Origin: Alsobacter metallidurans
GTDB lineage: Bacteria > Pseudomonadota > Alphaproteobacteria > Rhizobiales > Beijerinckiaceae
Reading direction: 5' to 3'
DNA: 64,000 nucleotides
Assembly: GCF_014636935.1 (NCBI RefSeq)
Contig: NZ_BMES01000002.1
Span: 1,981,148-2,045,147 of the forward strand
Position numbers and translations under genes: made by a program. The notes under the pieces are model-generated. The model made no database searches, was not told where the DNA came from, and saw nothing but the letters and a program-made list of their open reading frames with translations. The stretch's first letter is position 1. Each line of letters begins with the position of its first letter. Shown here in pieces: positions 62,598 through 64,000 of this stretch.

Positions 62598-63265
62598 CGT
62601 CGCCGCTTCTCGCCCTCGCCACCCGCGAGTTTCGGCTCGCCGCCCGCATCGGCGGCGGCGGCGGAATGGGGCTCGTGTTCTTCCTGATCCTCGTCACGAT
62701 CGTCCCCTTCGCGATCGGGCCCGACCTGAACCTGTTGTCCCGCATCGGCCCCGCCATCCTGTGGATCGCCGCGACGCTCTCGACCTTGCTGGGGCTCGAC
62801 CGGCTGTTCCAGGCCGACGCCGAGGACGGATCGCTGGACCTGATCCGCATGAGCGAGACGCCGCTCGAACTGGTCGTGCTCGTGAAGGGCCTTGCTCACT
62901 GGGCCGGCACGGGCCTCCCCCTCGCGCTGGCGGCTCCGCTCTTCGGCCTTTTGCTGGCCCTTCCGCCGGATGCGATGGCTTCCGTCTGCGCGACGCTCCT
63001 GGTGGGCACGCCGGCGCTCACCTTCATCGGGGCGATCGGGGCGGCGCTGACCGCAAGCCTGCGCCGCGGGGGGCTGGTCCTGTCCATCCTCGTGCTGCCG
63101 CTGATGATCCCTGTCCTGATCTTTGGCGTCTCGGCCGCGAATGCGGCGTTGGGCGGAACGGTGCCGTTCTGGACGCCCTTCCTGGTTCTCTGCGGCCTGA
63201 GCCTTTTCGCTCTCGTCACTGGCGTCATGGGCGCGGCAGCCGCGATCCGCCTCGCCGCCGGGTGA
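62594..63265 (+). CDS. ccmB: Haem exporter permease CcmB
   Basis: 223 aa with six hydrophobic segments. LATREFRLAARIGGGGGMGLVFFLI and LGLDRLFQADAEDGSLDLI are CcmB signatures. It is the membrane partner of CcmA in the complex that releases haem from CcmE. The usual next gene ccmC is absent: after a 184-bp gap comes the oxidase subunit. Stop at 63263-63265. Confidence 0.92.
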   Translation: MTSPLLALATREFRLAARIGGGGGMGLVFFLILVTIVPFAIGPDLNLLSRIGPAILWIAATLSTLLGLDRLFQADAEDGSLDLIRMSETPLELVVLVKGLAHWAGTGLPLALAAPLFGLLLALPPDAMASVCATLLVGTPALTFIGAIGAALTASLRRGGLVLSILVLPLMIPVLIFGVSAANAALGGTVPFWTPFLVLCGLSLFALVTGVMGAAAAIRLAAG

Positions 63266-63449
63266 ACCGGGCTTGCGCCGACGTCTCTGGCATGCCAGCT
63301 TTCCAACAAGAAGCGCAGCAGACCTGAACCGATTTAGTTTCTGCTGCGGAGAGGGATGAACCGGCCGGCTCGGATTGCGTCAATGCCTTGCTTGCGCTAC
63401 ACGCGCAGGCTGGGACCACCCAATCTGAAACCTGTAAACTGAGGGCGAA

Positions 63450-63602
63450 ATGGCTGATCACAACGTGGCGCATGCGGGCGGACATCCGGCGATGGATTAT
63501 CCCGAGCACGAGCGCACCTACGGCATGTTCGTGAACCTCGCCAAGTACGGCACGATCGCCGTGATCGTCGTGCTGATCGGCATGGCCATCTTCCTGCTCT
63601 GA
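63450..63602 (+). CDS. aa3-type cytochrome c oxidase subunit IV
   Basis: 50 aa microprotein that is easily missed. Sequence begins MADHNVAHAGGHPAMDYPEH, then ERTYGMFVNLAKYGTIAVI with the single transmembrane helix (AKYGTIAVIVVLIGMAIFLL) at the C-terminus. It matches the small subunit IV (CoxIV-like) of alphaproteobacterial aa3 oxidases. It has GAGGGCGAAATG as ribosome site. As in other Rhizobiales it lies directly before pntA. Confidence 0.85.
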   Translation: MADHNVAHAGGHPAMDYPEHERTYGMFVNLAKYGTIAVIVVLIGMAIFLL

Positions 63603-63700
63603 CCCCTCTACTCTTCCTCAGGCGCGCGGCGTCCGCCTGACGCAGCGCTCCCCCTCCTCACCGCGCGCCTGGCGCGCCGTAGGCCAGCGGAGTTCCCGCG

Positions 63701-64000
63701 ATGCGTATCGCCGTGATTACCGAGACCGATCCGCATGAGGATCGCGTCGCCGCCACGCCGGAAACGGTGAAGAAGCTCGTCGCCCTCGGGGCGACCGTGT
63801 CGATCGAGGCCGGCGCCGGCCTCGCATCGGGGGTCACAGACGCCGACTATCAGGGAGCCGGCGCCACCACCGCCCCGAACGCGCAAGCCGCCCTGGCGGA
63901 CGCTGACGTGGTCCTGAAGGTGCGTCGCCCGACGGCCGCCGAAGCCGGCCAGATGAAGCGCGGCGCGATCGTGCTCGCGATCATGGACCCCTACGGCGCC
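63701..64000 (+). CDS. pntA: NAD(P) transhydrogenase subunit alpha, N-terminal part (runs off window)
   Basis: First 100 residues only. MRIAVITETDPHEDRVAATP and KLVALGATVSIEAGAGLASGVTDADY are characteristic of the alanine dehydrogenase/PntA N-domain; position after the oxidase microprotein supports transhydrogenase over alanine dehydrogenase. The enzyme couples proton flow to NADH-to-NADPH hydride transfer in the inner membrane. Start ATG 63701, after GCGGAG. Confidence 0.88.
   Translation, partial: MRIAVITETDPHEDRVAATPETVKKLVALGATVSIEAGAGLASGVTDADYQGAGATTAPNAQAALADADVVLKVRRPTAAEAGQMKRGAIVLAIMDPYGA

Overview
The window is a high-GC (about two-thirds G+C) stretch of chromosome from an alphaproteobacterium, very probably a member of the Hyphomicrobiales (Rhizobiales). 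Reasons: cell-cycle genes restricted to Alphaproteobacteria (TrcR/DUF1013, RcdA/DUF1465), RpoH as the stand-alone sigma factor, a serC-serA operon behind a serC-type leader, zapA-6S RNA-5-FCL synteny, yebC-ruvCAB-ybgC-tolQRAB synteny, an aa3 oxidase subunit IV microORF next to pntA, and perfect CtrA boxes (TTAA-N7-TTAA). The genus cannot be fixed from this sequence alone.

Layout. 1-7.3 kb looks accessory: a plus-strand operon (amidohydrolase, two peptide-ABC ATPases, histone-deacetylase-like amidohydrolase) converging on an octaheme c-type cytochrome with HEAT/TPR repeats, and ending at a tRNA-Glu(CTC). 7.5-15.5 kb: DUF6476-like protein, rluD-type pseudouridine synthase, rpoH, a membrane protein, purA, a MuiA-like protein and a class I glutamine amidotransferase. 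15.6-18.7 kb: serC-serA with leader and REP-like repeats. 18.8-27.6 kb, minus strand: a CtrA-box outer membrane protein, glmM, a xanthine/urate-type permease, ftsH, tilS, cpoB, pal. 27.9-31.5 kb: a cell-cycle neighbourhood (trcR, quinone oxidoreductase, DUF1192, a candidate CtrA-driven small RNA, rcdA with its own CtrA box, rpmE). 31.6-38.6 kb: an MsbA-type exporter, a MotA/MotB-like pair with an acetyltransferase, inositol monophosphatase, efp, a Sel1-repeat protein. 38.6-44.9 kb: thiE-like, fba, pgk, gap, tkt (central carbon metabolism), minus strand. 45.2-58.2 kb, plus strand: DUF4164, zapA, 6S RNA, 5-FCL, YmdB-like phosphodiesterase, yebC, ruvC, ruvA, membrane protein, ruvB, ybgC, tolQ, tolR, tolA, tolB, lemA and two TPM proteins. 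58.2-64 kb: DUF1223 protein, acnA, ccmAB, an aa3 oxidase subunit and the start of pntA.

Points that stand out. (1) Three exact CtrA boxes precede, respectively, an Omp25-like outer membrane protein, an unannotated roughly 100-nt three-hairpin RNA, and rcdA; the RNA candidate is the most novel item. (2) The usual ybgC-tolQRAB-pal-cpoB-tilS-ftsH-glmM cluster is split into two halves on opposite strands, in the geometry expected from one inversion with a breakpoint between tolB and pal. (3) The C-terminal domain of TolA is encoded by a sharply bounded low-GC, rare-codon patch. (4) A MotA/MotB-like proton-channel pair exists besides TolQR. (5) ccmAB is followed by oxidase/transhydrogenase genes rather than ccmC. 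No CRISPR array, insertion sequence, prophage gene or rRNA was seen.
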